Shown here piece by piece: positions 1 through 7,436 of a stretch of 27,501 bases of DNA (positions within the stretch are counted from its first letter, which is position 1; each line of letters opens with the position of its first letter). The notes beneath the pieces were generated by a model, which was not told the origin of the DNA, made no database searches, and saw nothing but the letters and a program-made list of their open reading frames with translations. The DNA comes from JADLDB01 sp040752975 (GTDB taxonomy: Bacteria > Myxococcota > Myxococcia > Myxococcales > Myxococcaceae). Made by a program: the position numbers and the translations under genes. The stretch covers positions 1 to 27,501 of the forward strand of contig JBFMHF010000102.1 in NCBI GenBank assembly GCA_040752975.1. Direction: 5' to 3'.

Positions 1-515
1 GGCGGACGGCCTGCGTCCCCTTCATCTGCCGTGCTCGTCTGCCTTCATTGCCTTTCTTTTCTCCCTCTCATCCCCCGCCTTCTCTCCCGCTGGGAGAGAA
101 GGGGCCGCCTCGCCGGCAGCAGTCACCCCTCTGCCTCCGCCGCCAGTCCGTGCCGGCTTGACGGACTCCTCCTCGCACCTCGTCTCCACGCCGCGTTCGC
201 GTCGCACGATGGGCGGAGACGCGGCGCACTGGACAGATTCCCCACCAGGTGAGGTGCCCGCATCCCACCGCCCGCCGGTGCGTGGTGCCTCCACGCCCCT
301 CCGCCTCTCCCCGAGGCGCTCGAGGGCAGCGTCGAGTCAATTTCTGTCGTGAGAAGTCGAGCGTGAGGGCCCAGGCGCAGAGCGGTGTCCGCCATGGGCC
401 GTGGGCGTCCTTCGGACGTGCTGGTGGTGAACCCGCGCGCTCCCTTCTCCCTGGGCTGGTCGGTCGACGAGCGTGGAGAGGCATGCCTCCACCGTGGCCT
501 TCTGGCCCGGCGCTG
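1..515. other. no convincing gene; GC-rich left edge
   Basis: Long open frames occur on both strands here, but their translations are Arg/Pro/Ala-rich, carry no recognisable motif and look like composition-driven openness. The only clear structure is the perfect inverted repeat at 78-102, listed separately. A gene end running in from the left cannot be excluded. Confidence 0.5.
78..102. repeat. perfect 11-bp inverted repeat (hairpin)
   Basis: CCTTCTCTCCC (78-88) and GGGAGAGAAGG (92-102) are exact reverse complements around a 3-nt GCT loop. There is no T-run on the plus side. Read on the minus strand the same hairpin is followed by a C/A/G-rich stretch, again without a T-run, so an intrinsic terminator is not well supported. 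Similar CTCTCCC/GGGAGAG palindromes occur as dispersed repeats in many GC-rich bacteria. Whether this one is repeated in this genome cannot be seen here. Confidence 0.6.
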
Positions 516-989
516 TCAGCGGTGGAACTCCGGCCTCCCACGGCGCGGCGCCTCGCCGGGTGCTGTCTCCTCACCCACCACCGTCAACTCGAGGTACCGG
601 TTGGGCCACGCCTGCCGGTAGAACCAGAAGCCGCAGAACGTGTGGCCCGGCACCACGCCGCGGAAGATGAGCGTGTCGCCCGTGCCCTCGATGCGGGCCA
701 CGTTCTGGTCGTCGCACTGTCCCGAGATGAGCGGGTGTGGAAAGCGGACCTCCTGCGTGCCGCCCACCGGCACCACCACCCGGTCGCTGACCCCCGCGTC
801 CGAGAGAAAACCGCCGTCGGCGTGCGTCCAGGAAGACGTCACGCGCGGCTTCACCGGACCTGCATCCACTCCTCCGTCGACGAGGCCCGCGTCTGTCAGT
901 CCCCCATCCGGACGGCCAGCATCTGCGGACGGTGCCTCCGCGCCCGCCAGAGTCCACGAGAGTGCAGCGAGCGCCAACGCGCGGAGCAT
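516..989 (-). CDS. small secreted protein, possibly with a pilus/secretin N-terminal-like beta domain
   Basis: A 157-residue protein. The ATG at 989 is preferred over an in-frame codon 13 residues upstream because it opens directly into a signal peptide (hydrophobic core LALAALSWTLAG, probable cleavage after AGAEA). Residues about 21-47 are a low-complexity linker of repeated DAG/DGG, as often seen in exported myxobacterial proteins. The remainder (about 66-145) has the pattern of a small beta domain: VVVPVGGTQEVRF, then DQNVARIEGTGDTLIFRGVVPG, broken here as two blocks. This resembles the domain found at the N-terminus of T2SS/T3SS secretin and pilus-assembly proteins (PF13629-like), but that link is only pattern recognition. 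Two cysteines in this domain could form a disulfide. It stands alone, transcribed away from the small plus-strand gene at 1228. Function unknown. Confidence 0.6.
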   Translation of the reverse strand: MLRALALAALSWTLAGAEAPSADAGRPDGGLTDAGLVDGGVDAGPVKPRVTSSWTHADGGFLSDAGVSDRVVVPVGGTQEVRFPHPLISGQCDDQNVARIEGTGDTLIFRGVVPGHTFCGFWFYRQAWPNRYLELTVVGEETAPGEAPRRGRPEFHR

Positions 990-1227
990 GAGCGCTGTGT
1001 CGAACGTCCGCAGCCCGTCGTCAAGCAAGCTGTCGGCAGACGCTCGGACGTGGGAGCGGACCCACCAACTCGCCTCGGTGGCGCACGTGCCGGGTTCCTC
1101 TCCGACGCGTCCATCGACGCCGGCACCTCGCGAGGCGTCGAAGCCAGAGAAGGCCTGGTCGAAAACTTTCGGGGCGCACCGCTACAGGCATGATGCGCGC
1201 GAAACATCTTCCGGGGGCGGACAACCC

Positions 1228-1470
1228 ATGAGCTGGACCTCGACCGCAGTCGTGCGCAAGCGCAACCAGTGGACGGTGCAGGTGGAGTCTTCATCCGGCG
1301 AGGCCGCCGAACTCCAGTACCGCAGCGAGGCGCAGGCCCGGTACTTCGCCGCCGTGCTGGAGCTGCGGCCTTCCACCCTTCCGCGCGCTGTCATCCAGAA
1401 GCACCTCGCCGCGCTGCCCGAAGCCCCCGTCGTGCCTCCACCGCGCCGCGCTCGCCGCCCGCAGCGCTGA
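1228..1470 (+). CDS. small hypothetical protein (80 aa)
   Basis: An 80-residue protein starting at ATG 1228, preceded by a purine-rich GGGGGCGG at 1213-1220 that could serve as ribosome-binding site. The open frame extends far upstream, but the upstream translation is Ser/Pro/Arg-rich and overlaps the antisense secreted-protein gene, so the internal start is preferred. The N-terminal half (WTSTAVVRKRNQWTVQVES) reads like a short beta-hairpin. It is followed by a helix (EAQARYFAAVLEL), and the C-terminus is a basic PPPRRARRPQR tail that may contact nucleic acid or membrane. I recognise no family. The protein-like composition compared with the surrounding frames is the main support. Confidence 0.5.
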   Translation: MSWTSTAVVRKRNQWTVQVESSSGEAAELQYRSEAQARYFAAVLELRPSTLPRAVIQKHLAALPEAPVVPPPRRARRPQR

Positions 1471-1843
1471 TCGGCTTTTCCCAGCGCCAGCTCCGGTGGC
1501 CGACCAACGCGGGCCCGCGGCTCCCCGGGCCGACCGCGGCCGCGGTGGGGTTGCTGCTGGTGCACCCCAGGCGGCACGCGGACTCACGCCTGCCCTGACT
1601 GCATCGAAGGTGCGGCGCCCAGACGCCAGGCGAAGCACCCTGGCTGGTGCTCGGCTCTTCCCGCGGTAGTCGTCGTCCGTTCGGCGTGCCTCCGGCAGAC
1701 CCTGTCTTCGCGAGGTGGACGCTTCGGGGATGTCGCGTCCGCTGACGGAGCAGGCGTCACCACGGCGAGGAGGCGGTGTGGCCGCGCTGACGAACGCGGA
1801 GCGCTCCACCTGTGGAACTCCACGGGCGCAGCGGAAGGCCTCT
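1471..1843. other. intergenic, no supported feature
   Basis: This 373-bp stretch separates the 80-aa plus-strand gene from the 3' end of the minus-strand VWA gene. Open frames run through it on both strands but translate to low-complexity Arg/Pro/Ser peptides. There are GC-rich dyads around 1517-1550, none followed by a T-run. I see no gene, tRNA or convincing terminator. Confidence 0.5.
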
Positions 1844-3442
1844 TCAGTACGCGTTGTCGAAGGCCAGCGGTCGGGCCGCGACGCCTTGCGCCTTGAGCAG
1901 GTGGGCCTTTCGCACCAGCGAGGCGAACTCGAGGCGCTCCGGCCGCTCCTCCGCCGCGTCCTCCGCCAACTGCGCGATGCGGCTCAAGGGGTACTCCGCC
2001 ACCGGGTTGCCGCGCAGCACGTCGGCCGCCAGCGCCACCGCCGTCGCGAAGCGCAGGTCCGCCGAAGCACCGACCAATGTCTCTGCCACGACCTTCCGGG
2101 AGAGTGAGGCGGACACCTCGAAGGGCTTCGAGGAGTCGGGGTGGAGGCCCCGCACCGCGACCGTCCCGAGGTCGCCGCCCGCACCCGTCAGCTCCACTTC
2201 ATAGAGCGCCGTCACCGCGTGGCCGCTGCCGAGCTCGCCGCCGTCCACCTTGTCGTTGCGGAAGTCCTCGTCCTTCACGTCGCGGTTCTCGTAGCCCACC
2301 AGCCGGTACGACTTCACCACCGCCGGGTCGAAGGCCACCTGCACCTTCACGTCCTTCGCGAGGTACTCCAGCGTGCCCGCCACTTCGGCGCCGAAGACGC
2401 GCTGTGCCTCGCGCTCCCCGTCGATGTACACCGCGTGCCCGTTGCCCGAGTCCGCCAACTCCTCGAGGGCCGAGGCCCTGTAGTTGCCCATGCCGAAGCC
2501 GACGGTGGTGAGGGTGACGCCTTCCTGCACGTAGCCCTTCACCGCGGCAAGCATCTGCCCGGCGGTGACGTTGGCGCCGATGTTGGCGTCGCCGTCCGTC
2601 AGCACGATGACGCGCGAGACGTGGCCCGGCTGCGCCTGGCGCACCGCGAGGCGGTAGGCGAGCTCCATGCCCGAGCCCATGGCCGTCCCGCCGCCCGAGG
2701 ACAAGGAGTCGATGGCCCGGAAGATGGCCTGCTGCTGCGTCGCCGGCGTCGGCTCGAGCACCACCTGCACGTGGCCCGCGTAGGTGACGAGGGCGACGGT
2801 GTCGCGCGCGTTGAGCTGCTCGGTGAGGATGCGCAGGCACTGCTTCGCCAGCGGCAGCCTGTCCTCGCTGCTCATCGAGCCGGAGGTGTCGACGAGGAAG
2901 ACGAGGTGCGCGGGCTTGCGGTCCTTGTTGTGCACCTCGCGCCCCTTGAGGGCGACCTTCAGCAACGTGCGCGTGCGGTCGAAGGGAGACGGGGCGCCCT
3001 CCACGTGCACGGCGAAGGGGGCGTCAGCCGGCGCGGCGAGGCGGTAGGGGAAGGCGTTGACCCACTCCTCCACGCGGACGCTGGCGGCGTCGGGCAGGCC
3101 GTTGGCTTCGAGCACGCGGCGCGCGTAGGTGTACGAGGCCGTGTCGACATCGATGGCGAAGGTGGACAGGGCGTCGCGCTTCGTCTCGGTGGCGCGGTTG
3201 GGGGTGACCGGCGTGAAGCTGGGGTTGGGGCCACCGTAGTCGGCGTTCTCACGCGCGAAGTTCACCATCTTCTTCTTCTCGAGGTGGCCGCCGGTCGCGC
3301 GGTGTCGGAGGGTGGTGTCTCCGGCGAGCGCGTCGGCGCTCATGCCGCGCAGCGCGCGGAGGTTGTCGCCGAAGAGGGTGACACCCGCGAGCGTCATGGC
3401 GGCGATGACGAGGACGGAGAGGACGGCGGCTTTCTCTTTCAT
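1844..3442 (-). CDS. YfbK-type von Willebrand factor A domain protein
   Basis: A 532-residue protein. The start at 3442 is preferred over codons further upstream because it begins with MKEKAAV followed by a hydrophobic segment (about 7-24: signal anchor or signal peptide). The layout matches the YfbK family: an N-terminal vWF-A-associated domain (about 60-170, with TFAIDVDTASYTYARRVL), the VWA domain from about 178, and the C-terminal YfbK domain (about 360-530). The MIDAS metal site is intact: DTSGS at 185-189, with the later GGGTAMGSG (Thr) and LTDGDANIG (Asp) segments. VWA proteins bind Mg2+ and protein ligands; the role of this family is poorly known, so no pathway is assigned. It is divergent from the glycosyltransferase gene at 3557, with which it shares a 114-bp upstream region. 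Confidence 0.88.
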   Translation of the reverse strand: MKEKAAVLSVLVIAAMTLAGVTLFGDNLRALRGMSADALAGDTTLRHRATGGHLEKKKMVNFARENADYGGPNPSFTPVTPNRATETKRDALSTFAIDVDTASYTYARRVLEANGLPDAASVRVEEWVNAFPYRLAAPADAPFAVHVEGAPSPFDRTRTLLKVALKGREVHNKDRKPAHLVFLVDTSGSMSSEDRLPLAKQCLRILTEQLNARDTVALVTYAGHVQVVLEPTPATQQQAIFRAIDSLSSGGGTAMGSGMELAYRLAVRQAQPGHVSRVIVLTDGDANIGANVTAGQMLAAVKGYVQEGVTLTTVGFGMGNYRASALEELADSGNGHAVYIDGEREAQRVFGAEVAGTLEYLAKDVKVQVAFDPAVVKSYRLVGYENRDVKDEDFRNDKVDGGELGSGHAVTALYEVELTGAGGDLGTVAVRGLHPDSSKPFEVSASLSRKVVAETLVGASADLRFATAVALAADVLRGNPVAEYPLSRIAQLAEDAAEERPERLEFASLVRKAHLLKAQGVAARPLAFDNAY

Positions 3443-3556
3443 GGGAGGACTCCGGGGAGAGGGGTGCGCTTCGAGGGCCATGGTGCGCTGGCCGCGGGCG
3501 CGCCGAATCCGACAACAGGAGGAGGGTCCTCCTGCTGACCGTCGGTCATCGGGAGG

Positions 3557-4612
3557 ATGCGCCGGGGCCCGCGTGCGCTAAGAGCGCAGTCCTCCGTGCT
3601 GGTCGTCCATCCCCACTTGCATCGGCGGCGCACCGGCGTCACCTCGCACACCGAGGCGGTGGTGCGGCAGTTGCGGGCTGAGGGCGTCGACGCGCGCGTC
3701 TACGGAGGGCAGGTGGATGAGGCGCTGCCCCGGGTGACGCTGGGAGAGGTGCGCCGGCGCGCCAGGGCGGAGGCGGTGGTGTGGCACGCGCACCGGAACA
3801 ATGAGCTCTTGCTGGCGCTGCTGCTGCGGCTGGTGGGGGTCCGGCTGCGGGTGGTGATGACGCGGCACTCGTCGACGAGGCCCTCGTGGTGGAGCCGGTT
3901 CCTGCTGCGCCGCGCCGACGTCGTCATCGCGCTCTCGGAGGAGGCGACGAGGGTGCTTCCCGTGAAGGCGACGGTGGTGAGCCACGGCGTCGACCTTGCG
4001 CGCTTCTCACCGCCGGCGAGCCGAGCCGAGGCGTTTGCTGCGCTGAGGCTGCCGGGAGCGCGCGCGGTGGGCGTGGTGGGGCGGGTGCGGCCGGACAAGG
4101 GGCAGGGCGACTTCGTGGAGGCGGTGGCGCCGTTGCTGTCCCGTTTCGAGGCGTGGACTCCGGTGCTGGTGGGGCTGGCGAAGGGCGGCGACGCGGCGTG
4201 GGCGGAGGGATTGAAGGCGAAGACGGGCGGGAAGCTGGTGTTGGCGGGCGAGCAGGCGGACGTGGCGACGTGGTACCGGGGTCTCGACGTGCTGGTGCAG
4301 TCGTCGCACGGGGAGGCGTTCTCGATGGTGGTGCTCGAGGCGATGGCGTCGGGGTGTTGCGTGGTGGCGTCGCGCCTGCCGTACATGCACCGGGTGCTGG
4401 AGCACGAGCGCACCGGGCTCTTCTACGAGCCGGGTGACGCACAGGGACTGCGCGCGCAGTTGGAGCGGGTGCTGGCAGATGACGCTCTGCGCCAACGACT
4501 GGGGGGGGCGGCGGCCGAGGAGGCGAAGCGGCGCTTCGGCGTGGCGCAGGAGGTGGCGGCACTCCGTACGCTCTATGAGGGGCGCTCGGAAGGTGTTGAT
4601 GTTGTTGGTTGA
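3557..4612 (+). CDS. GT4-family glycosyltransferase
   Basis: A 351-residue GT-B fold glycosyltransferase. The N-terminal domain begins at about residue 13 with VLVVHPHLHRRRTGVTSH, a nucleotide-sugar enzyme start with a Gly-containing loop. The C-terminal domain opens with VGVVGRVRPDKGQGDF (171-186) and carries the GT4 signature EX7E (E253 and E261 in HGEAFSMVVLEAMASG), which contacts the donor sugar nucleotide. This supports retaining transfer of a sugar from an NDP-sugar, probably in LPS, exopolysaccharide or glycolipid synthesis; the acceptor is unknown. No other sugar genes are adjacent. The ATG at 3557 abuts a GGGAGG with almost no spacing, so translation may instead start at GTG 3596 (just before LVVHPH). 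Two copies of the REP-like repeat follow the stop. Confidence 0.85.
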   Translation: MRRGPRALRAQSSVLVVHPHLHRRRTGVTSHTEAVVRQLRAEGVDARVYGGQVDEALPRVTLGEVRRRARAEAVVWHAHRNNELLLALLLRLVGVRLRVVMTRHSSTRPSWWSRFLLRRADVVIALSEEATRVLPVKATVVSHGVDLARFSPPASRAEAFAALRLPGARAVGVVGRVRPDKGQGDFVEAVAPLLSRFEAWTPVLVGLAKGGDAAWAEGLKAKTGGKLVLAGEQADVATWYRGLDVLVQSSHGEAFSMVVLEAMASGCCVVASRLPYMHRVLEHERTGLFYEPGDAQGLRAQLERVLADDALRQRLGGAAAEEAKRRFGVAQEVAALRTLYEGRSEGVDVVG

Positions 4613-4620
4613 ATTCTGAA

Positions 4621-4637
4621 AATCGTGTGACACCTCG
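4621..4637 (+). repeat. REP-like palindromic repeat, copy A
   Basis: The core AATCGTGTGACACCTCG is identical to copy B 46 bp downstream. Its centre GTGT-G-ACAC is a perfect short palindrome. It lies 8 bp after the glycosyltransferase stop codon. Confidence 0.75.
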
Positions 4638-4663
4638 ATGGGCGACAACTCGACGGGGAACAT

Positions 4664-4684
4664 ACGAATCGTGTGACACCTCGT
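4664..4684 (+). repeat. REP-like palindromic repeat, copy B
   Basis: A 21-bp element: the core AATCGTGTGACACCTCG preceded by ACG and followed by T. The outer ACGA/TCGT and inner GTGT/ACAC arms make an imperfect palindrome. It lies 25 bp before the GTG start of the di-iron oxygenase gene, so it may affect that gene's upstream region. The same element, inverted, closes the RAYT gene at 7416-7436. Confidence 0.78.
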
Positions 4685-4709
4685 ACGTGCGCCTGCCAGA
4701 CTTCCCGCC

Positions 4710-5810
4710 GTGCCCTCCGTCGCGCTGGAAGAGCTCGGCAAGCTGCGCGCCTTTGCCGAGCGACGCCTGGCCAACCCGCACGGACAGCAGCTGTGCCACG
4801 CGCTGGACGACGCCGCGTGTGCGCGGGCGCTTGTCGACCGCCCTCTCGTCCCCTGGGAGATGAGCCTCGGGTTCTACACGCCGCATTGGGCCCACTTCTC
4901 CGAGCAAGAGCGGTTGGCGCTCAACCACTGGACGTACGCCATGATGTACTTCCGCATCGGCGACGGCGAGCGCTTCGTGGTGACGTGCAACCGCGTGGTC
5001 GCCGACGCTTTGGAGTCGGTAGAGCCCCGCCTCTGCGCGCTGCTCCGGCTCGAGGCCGACGAGGAGGAGGACCACATCGCCGCGTTCGGTCGCGTCTTCT
5101 CGTTGCTGCAGGCGCGCCACGGCTTCGCCGGCATCTCCATGCCGAAGAAGCCGCTTCGGCCGCTGCTCGTTTCGAAGGCGACGGTGCGCTTCCTCACCCG
5201 CGTCTTCGGCGCCGACTTCGTCATCTCGTATTTCCTCGGCCGCGGCCTCGTGAATCACATGGGCAAGGCCTTCGAGATGGGCGTGCAGGGCTTCGACCAG
5301 GTGGACGCGTCGCTGCGGAGGCTCTCCCTCCTCCACACCGTCGATGAGAATCGCCACATGGCCGTCTCCCGGATGATGGCCGCCTGCACGTACGAGCTCA
5401 TCCATGAGCGGCGCGCGAGGAACCCGCTCTACGACGCGCTCAACCAGGCGATGCAGCACACCATGCTGCGGTACACCTTCTCCGACGCCATCACCACCGG
5501 GCAGGAGCGCGCGATGTCGCACCGGGCGTTGCCGCGCATGGTGACGCTGGCCTCCGTGCCCCGCGACGTGCTGGCGACCACCATCGACGCGCACTTCGCG
5601 GGCGTCACCGGCATCGAAGCCGCGAAGAACGAGTTCATGCCGCGCTTCAACCAGCGCCTCCTCGACCGCGCGGGCCTCGCTCCGTCGGAGAAGCAGGCGT
5701 GGTTTCGGCTCCTCGTCTCGCTGCAGCGCAACCTGCGCTTCTTCCCCGACGGGTACACGCCGGGGCGCGCGGAGGACACCCCCGGCTTCGACGACGAGGT
5801 GCTGGCGTAG
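4710..5810 (+). CDS. AurF-like di-iron oxygenase
   Basis: A 366-residue, mostly helical protein with a GTG start at 4710. It carries the metal-ligand pattern of the AurF / p-aminobenzoate N-oxygenase family: E119-x2-H122 (in EADEEEDHIAAF) and H209-x3-E213-x2-H216 (in LLHTVDENRH). The latter matches the spacing of AurF's last three ligands (His-x3-Glu-x2-His). Further carboxylates come from helices around 87 and 189. AurF-type enzymes use a carboxylate-bridged di-iron centre and O2 to oxidise amines or other substrates. The substrate here cannot be read from sequence. No signal peptide, so cytoplasmic. The SDR gene begins 3 bp after the stop, so the two are almost certainly co-transcribed and may act in sequence on one metabolite. 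Confidence 0.78.
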   Translation: MPSVALEELGKLRAFAERRLANPHGQQLCHALDDAACARALVDRPLVPWEMSLGFYTPHWAHFSEQERLALNHWTYAMMYFRIGDGERFVVTCNRVVADALESVEPRLCALLRLEADEEEDHIAAFGRVFSLLQARHGFAGISMPKKPLRPLLVSKATVRFLTRVFGADFVISYFLGRGLVNHMGKAFEMGVQGFDQVDASLRRLSLLHTVDENRHMAVSRMMAACTYELIHERRARNPLYDALNQAMQHTMLRYTFSDAITTGQERAMSHRALPRMVTLASVPRDVLATTIDAHFAGVTGIEAAKNEFMPRFNQRLLDRAGLAPSEKQAWFRLLVSLQRNLRFFPDGYTPGRAEDTPGFDDEVLA

Positions 5811-5813
5811 GCG

Positions 5814-6617
5814 ATGCGGCGCGCGGACGGGCAGCTCCAGACGGCGTTGGTGACGGGCGCGTGCTCGGGCATCGGGAAAGAGCTCGCCCGGCAGCTCGCC
5901 GCGCTGGGCTACGCGCTGGTGTTGGTCAGCAATCGCGCCGCTGAGCTCCAGGCCGTCGCTGACGAGCTGGCGGAGGCGCACGGGGTGAAGACGCACGCGG
6001 TGTCGATGGACCTCGCCCGGGCCGAGGCGGCGGAGGCGCTCTTCCGTGAGGTGACGACGCGGGGGCTCAAGGTGGACATTCTCGCGGTCAACGCCGGCTT
6101 CTTCTTCTTTGGCGAGGTGGCGGACGCAGACCCTTCGAGGGCAGCGGCCATGTTGCAGCTCCATGTCGTCACCGCATCGCTCTTGTGCGTGTACTTCGGG
6201 CGGGAGATGCGCGCGCGGCGTCAGGGACACGTCCTCATCACCTCCAGCATCTCGGCGTGGCGCGACTTTCCGGGCATCGCCTTCTACGGGGCCAGCAAGC
6301 GGTACCTGCGCAGCTTTGCGGCCAGCCTGCGGAGTGAACTCAAAGTCTGGGGGGTCAACGTCACGTGCCTGGCGCCAGGCGCGACCGCCACCAGCCTGTA
6401 CGACGCCAGCGTGGTGCCGGTGGGCCTCGCTCGGCGCGTGGGCGTGATGATGGAACCCTCGGACGTGGCGCGCGCGGGCCTCAGGGCGATGTTCCGGAGG
6501 AGGGCCGTCGTCATTCCCGGGCTTCTGTCGCGGGTGATGACCTGCTTCGCCGCGCTGACGCCGCAGTGGGTCATCGACTTGATCCGCCGGCGGGCGCCCT
6601 GGCTGCCCAGGCCCTGA
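5814..6617 (+). CDS. short-chain dehydrogenase/reductase (SDR)
   Basis: A 267-residue classical SDR. It has the cofactor-binding motif TGACSGIG (14-21), NAG (93-95), a catalytic Ser in ITSSIS (about 144) and the active-site YGASK pair Y158-x3-K162. Arg and Asn downstream of the first strand (VSNRAAEL, 38-45) in place of an acidic residue suggest NADP(H) preference, which is inference. The tail after residue 215 (MMEPSDVARAGLRAM, then a hydrophobic LLSRVMTCFAAL) resembles SDRs of the DltE/YqjQ type that associate loosely with membranes. Only 3 bp separate it from the AurF-like gene upstream, and 53 bp from the cytochrome gene downstream. It probably reduces or oxidises a hydroxyl/keto group on the same compound as the oxygenase; the substrate is unknown. 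Confidence 0.88.
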   Translation: MRRADGQLQTALVTGACSGIGKELARQLAALGYALVLVSNRAAELQAVADELAEAHGVKTHAVSMDLARAEAAEALFREVTTRGLKVDILAVNAGFFFFGEVADADPSRAAAMLQLHVVTASLLCVYFGREMRARRQGHVLITSSISAWRDFPGIAFYGASKRYLRSFAASLRSELKVWGVNVTCLAPGATATSLYDASVVPVGLARRVGVMMEPSDVARAGLRAMFRRRAVVIPGLLSRVMTCFAALTPQWVIDLIRRRAPWLPRP

Positions 6618-6670
6618 ATTCCCCCAACCCCGTTCCGTCCGGGGCGGGGCCACGCTATGAGGAGCCCGCC

Positions 6671-7372
6671 ATGACGACCCCTGTCCTCCGCTTCGTTGCT
6701 CTGTCGTTGACCGTGTCCACTGTGGCCTTCGCTGGTCCGCCGGAAGGCAAGAAGGCGGCGGAGAAGGAGAAGATCGCTGCGCTGGATCTCAAGGGCGACG
6801 CGAAGCGCGGCAAGGAAGCGTACAAGGTCTGCGCTGCCTGCCATCTGGACTCGGCCGCGGGCCGAAGCGACGGGACCTTCCCGCAGCTGGCCGGGCAGCA
6901 CACCTCGGTGCTCATCAAGCAGGTCGCCGACATTCGCGCGGGCGTGCGCGAGAACCCGGTGATGCACCCGTTCGCCACGACGCTGGTGGATCCGCAGGAA
7001 CTGGCCGACGTGGCCGCGTACATCCAGTCGCTTCCTCTGCCCACGGATAACCAGAAGGGCAGCGGAACGGAGCTGGCGATGGGCCAGAAGGTGTACGAGA
7101 AGAACTGCGTCACCTGTCACGGGAAGAAGGGCGAGGGTGACGCGGCGAAGTTCTACCCGGTGTTGGCTGGCCAGCACTACGCATACGTGCTGCGGCAGTC
7201 GCAGGAGATCCGCGACGGCAAGCGGAAGAATGCCAACGCGGACATGGTGAAGGCCATCAAGAAGCTGGGCGACAACGAGCTTCAGGCCATTGCCGACTAC
7301 CTGTCGCGGCTGTCGATGCCGGCGAAGGGCGCGGCGGCTCCTGTTTCCCCTGCGCCCGCTGCGAAGAACTGA
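6671..7372 (+). CDS. di-haem cytochrome c (cytochrome c4-like), exported
   Basis: A 233-residue protein with an ATG at 6671; the open frame upstream overlaps the SDR gene and is not protein-like. A Sec signal peptide covers 1-21 (LSLTVSTVAFAG). Two class I haem c domains follow, with CAACH at 54-58 and CVTCH at 146-150. Each has a PxLAGQH segment and a distal Met candidate (for example in NPVMHPFA), typical of cytochrome c4. It is a soluble periplasmic electron carrier. The di-haem cytochrome inside the nos cluster (16795-17496) is the same length and by eye about two-thirds identical, so the two are paralogs that may feed related oxidoreductases. The Ala/Pro-rich tail (AAPVSPAPAAKN) is absent from that paralog. 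Confidence 0.92.
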   Translation: MTTPVLRFVALSLTVSTVAFAGPPEGKKAAEKEKIAALDLKGDAKRGKEAYKVCAACHLDSAAGRSDGTFPQLAGQHTSVLIKQVADIRAGVRENPVMHPFATTLVDPQELADVAAYIQSLPLPTDNQKGSGTELAMGQKVYEKNCVTCHGKKGEGDAAKFYPVLAGQHYAYVLRQSQEIRDGKRKNANADMVKAIKKLGDNELQAIADYLSRLSMPAKGAAAPVSPAPAAKN

Positions 7373-7415
7373 GCAGAGTTGGCAGGGGAGGGAGACGAGG
7401 GAGGGAGAGGGAGAG

Positions 7416-7436
7416 ACGAGGTGTCACACGTTTCGT
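7416..7436 (-). repeat. REP-like palindromic repeat, copy C, forming the RAYT 3' end
   Basis: Read on the minus strand this is the same element with AAACG replacing AATCG: core AAACGTGTGACACCTCG, flanked by ACG and T. The RAYT stop codon TGA (7424-7426) is inside the GTGTGACAC palindrome, so the repeat supplies the last codons and stop of the transposase. Confidence 0.78.

Noticed and set aside
249..1193. 314-codon plus-strand open frame at the left edge
   Set aside because: Overlaps antisense the secreted-protein gene that has a proper signal peptide; its own product is low-complexity without recognisable features.
3924..6653. 909-codon open frame on the minus strand
   Set aside because: It runs antisense to the glycosyltransferase, oxygenase and SDR genes, all of which have clear motifs. 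Its translation is Arg/His/Pro-rich without domains. It is open because of GC-biased third positions on the other strand.
7373..7423. Terminator after the 6671 cytochrome gene
   Set aside because: The purine-rich GGGAGGGAGAC tract has no dyad and no T-run.
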